This document shows, piece after piece, positions 4,758 to 5,285 of a stretch of 5,285 nt of DNA. Under the pieces are notes generated by a model. The model saw nothing but the letters and a program-made list of their open reading frames with translations, made no database searches and was not told where the DNA came from. The translations under genes were made by a program, and so were the position numbers. The stretch is from Methylacidiphilaceae bacterium. GTDB lineage: Bacteria; Verrucomicrobiota; Verrucomicrobiia; Methylacidiphilales; Methylacidiphilaceae. Location: NCBI GenBank assembly GCA_028687155.1, contig JAQUAR010000135.1, positions 1-5,285 of the forward strand, read 5' to 3'. Within the stretch, counting starts at the first letter, position 1. The number at the start of each line of letters is the position of its first letter.

Positions 4758-5285
4758 ATGAGACAGGACGTGGACGGCTTGGGCCAAGCGGAAGCGGAAG
4801 CGGAAGCGGGAGCAGCCAGGATTGGATCGCCATTGTCACCCAAGGGGGGCAGTTTTGCACCGGCGGCAACAAATTCCTTGAACCCGCGGGGCCAAACGCT
4901 GATTCTTACCAGCGTGACTCAGGTCGCCCCCCCTTCGGGCTTCGATTCCCTGCCCGCCGATTCGACCGCCTTTGCCCCGAGCCATCCGGCGCGGCTCGCG
5001 GCTCTGGGACGTCTCTTCGCCCTCCATCCGTCCCATCCCGCGCAAGCCCGGGTGCTGGAGATAGGCTGCGGTGCGGGCGGCAACCTGCTTCCGATGGCCG
5101 CCCTCTATCCGCGCGCAAGCTTTGTCGGGATTGACTCTTCCGCCGTCCGAATCGAGGAGGGGCTGGCGCGGATCTTCGCACTCGGCCTACACAACGTCGA
5201 GCTACGCTGTCTGGCTCTCAACCCGGTTGGGGAGAACTGGGACGCCGTCGATTATCTTATTGCGCACGGGGCCTGCCCCTGGGTC
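4758..5285 (+). CDS. Class I SAM-dependent methyltransferase (regulatory-domain type), N-terminal part
   Basis: The first 176 codons are open to the right edge. It uses S-adenosylmethionine to methylate an unidentified substrate. The Rossmann-fold signature is clear: VLEIGCGAGGN (99-109) binds the cofactor, and FVGID (122-126) supplies the acidic residue for the ribose. The segment FAPSHPARLAALGRLFAL (72-89) before it and AHGACPWV (169-176) match methyltransferases followed by a methyltransferase regulatory domain, where the usual form is AHGVYSWV; here Cys and Pro replace the common Tyr and Ser. That C-terminal domain would lie outside the window. Residues 1-60 form a low-complexity extension with an Ala-Glu repeat (11-17) that such proteins usually lack, but the ATG at 4758 has the only good ribosome binding site. 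It is divergent from the barrel-protein gene. Relatives include rickettsial protein lysine methyltransferases; the substrate here is unknown. Confidence 0.88.
   Translation, partial: MRQDVDGLGQAEAEAEAGAARIGSPLSPKGGSFAPAATNSLNPRGQTLILTSVTQVAPPSGFDSLPADSTAFAPSHPARLAALGRLFALHPSHPAQARVLEIGCGAGGNLLPMAALYPRASFVGIDSSAVRIEEGLARIFALGLHNVELRCLALNPVGENWDAVDYLIAHGACPWV
4786..4809 (+). repeat. Hexanucleotide tandem repeat (AAGCGG)x4
   Basis: Four perfect AAGCGG units lie near the start of the methyltransferase frame and encode the alternating Ala-Glu run at residues 11-17. Because the unit is 6 bases, gain or loss of copies keeps the frame and only changes the length of the N-terminal extension. Confidence 0.9.

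Noticed and set aside
4321..4761. 146-codon plus-strand frame opposite the barrel-protein N-terminus
   Set aside because: It is antisense to the signal peptide and first strands and has no motif; it also crosses the divergent spacer.

Overview
The window comes from a GC-rich bacterial genome (roughly 60% GC by eye). A predicted exported outer-membrane beta-barrel protein and surface-polysaccharide-type glycosyltransferases point to a Gram-negative cell. The phylum cannot be fixed from sequence alone. A verrucomicrobial or proteobacterial origin would fit the gene families, but this is a guess. No rRNA, tRNA, CRISPR array, insertion sequence or phage gene was seen.

Layout, left to right. Positions 1-1326 hold a minus-strand pair: a GT2-family glycosyltransferase (GTG start at 1326 or 1293), followed with a 4-base ATGA overlap by the N-terminal 115 codons of a GT-D-fold-like protein that runs off the left edge. 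This looks like the end of a surface-glycan gene cluster. Position 1404 starts a divergent plus-strand DUF488 gene, ending at 2009. After a 141-base gap with a clear ribosome binding site comes a 519-codon plus-strand gene (2151-3710). It encodes a highly charged, largely helical, repeat-built protein of no family I recognise. It converges, 27 bases apart, on a minus-strand gene for an exported beta-barrel-like protein (3738-4643). A 114-base divergent spacer then leads to a plus-strand class I SAM methyltransferase (4758 to the right edge, C-terminus missing), related to methyltransferases that carry a methyltransferase regulatory domain.

How the genes may work together: only the two overlapping glycosyltransferase genes are clearly one unit. 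The beta-barrel gene and the methyltransferase share a divergent promoter region. Because relatives of this methyltransferase class methylate surface proteins in Rickettsia, a functional link is conceivable but unproven. The most unusual item is the 519-residue protein. Its N-terminal third carries near-identical flanks around unrelated centres, and its C-terminal half is an old tandem duplication. I do not see a convincing multi-gene novel system in this window.
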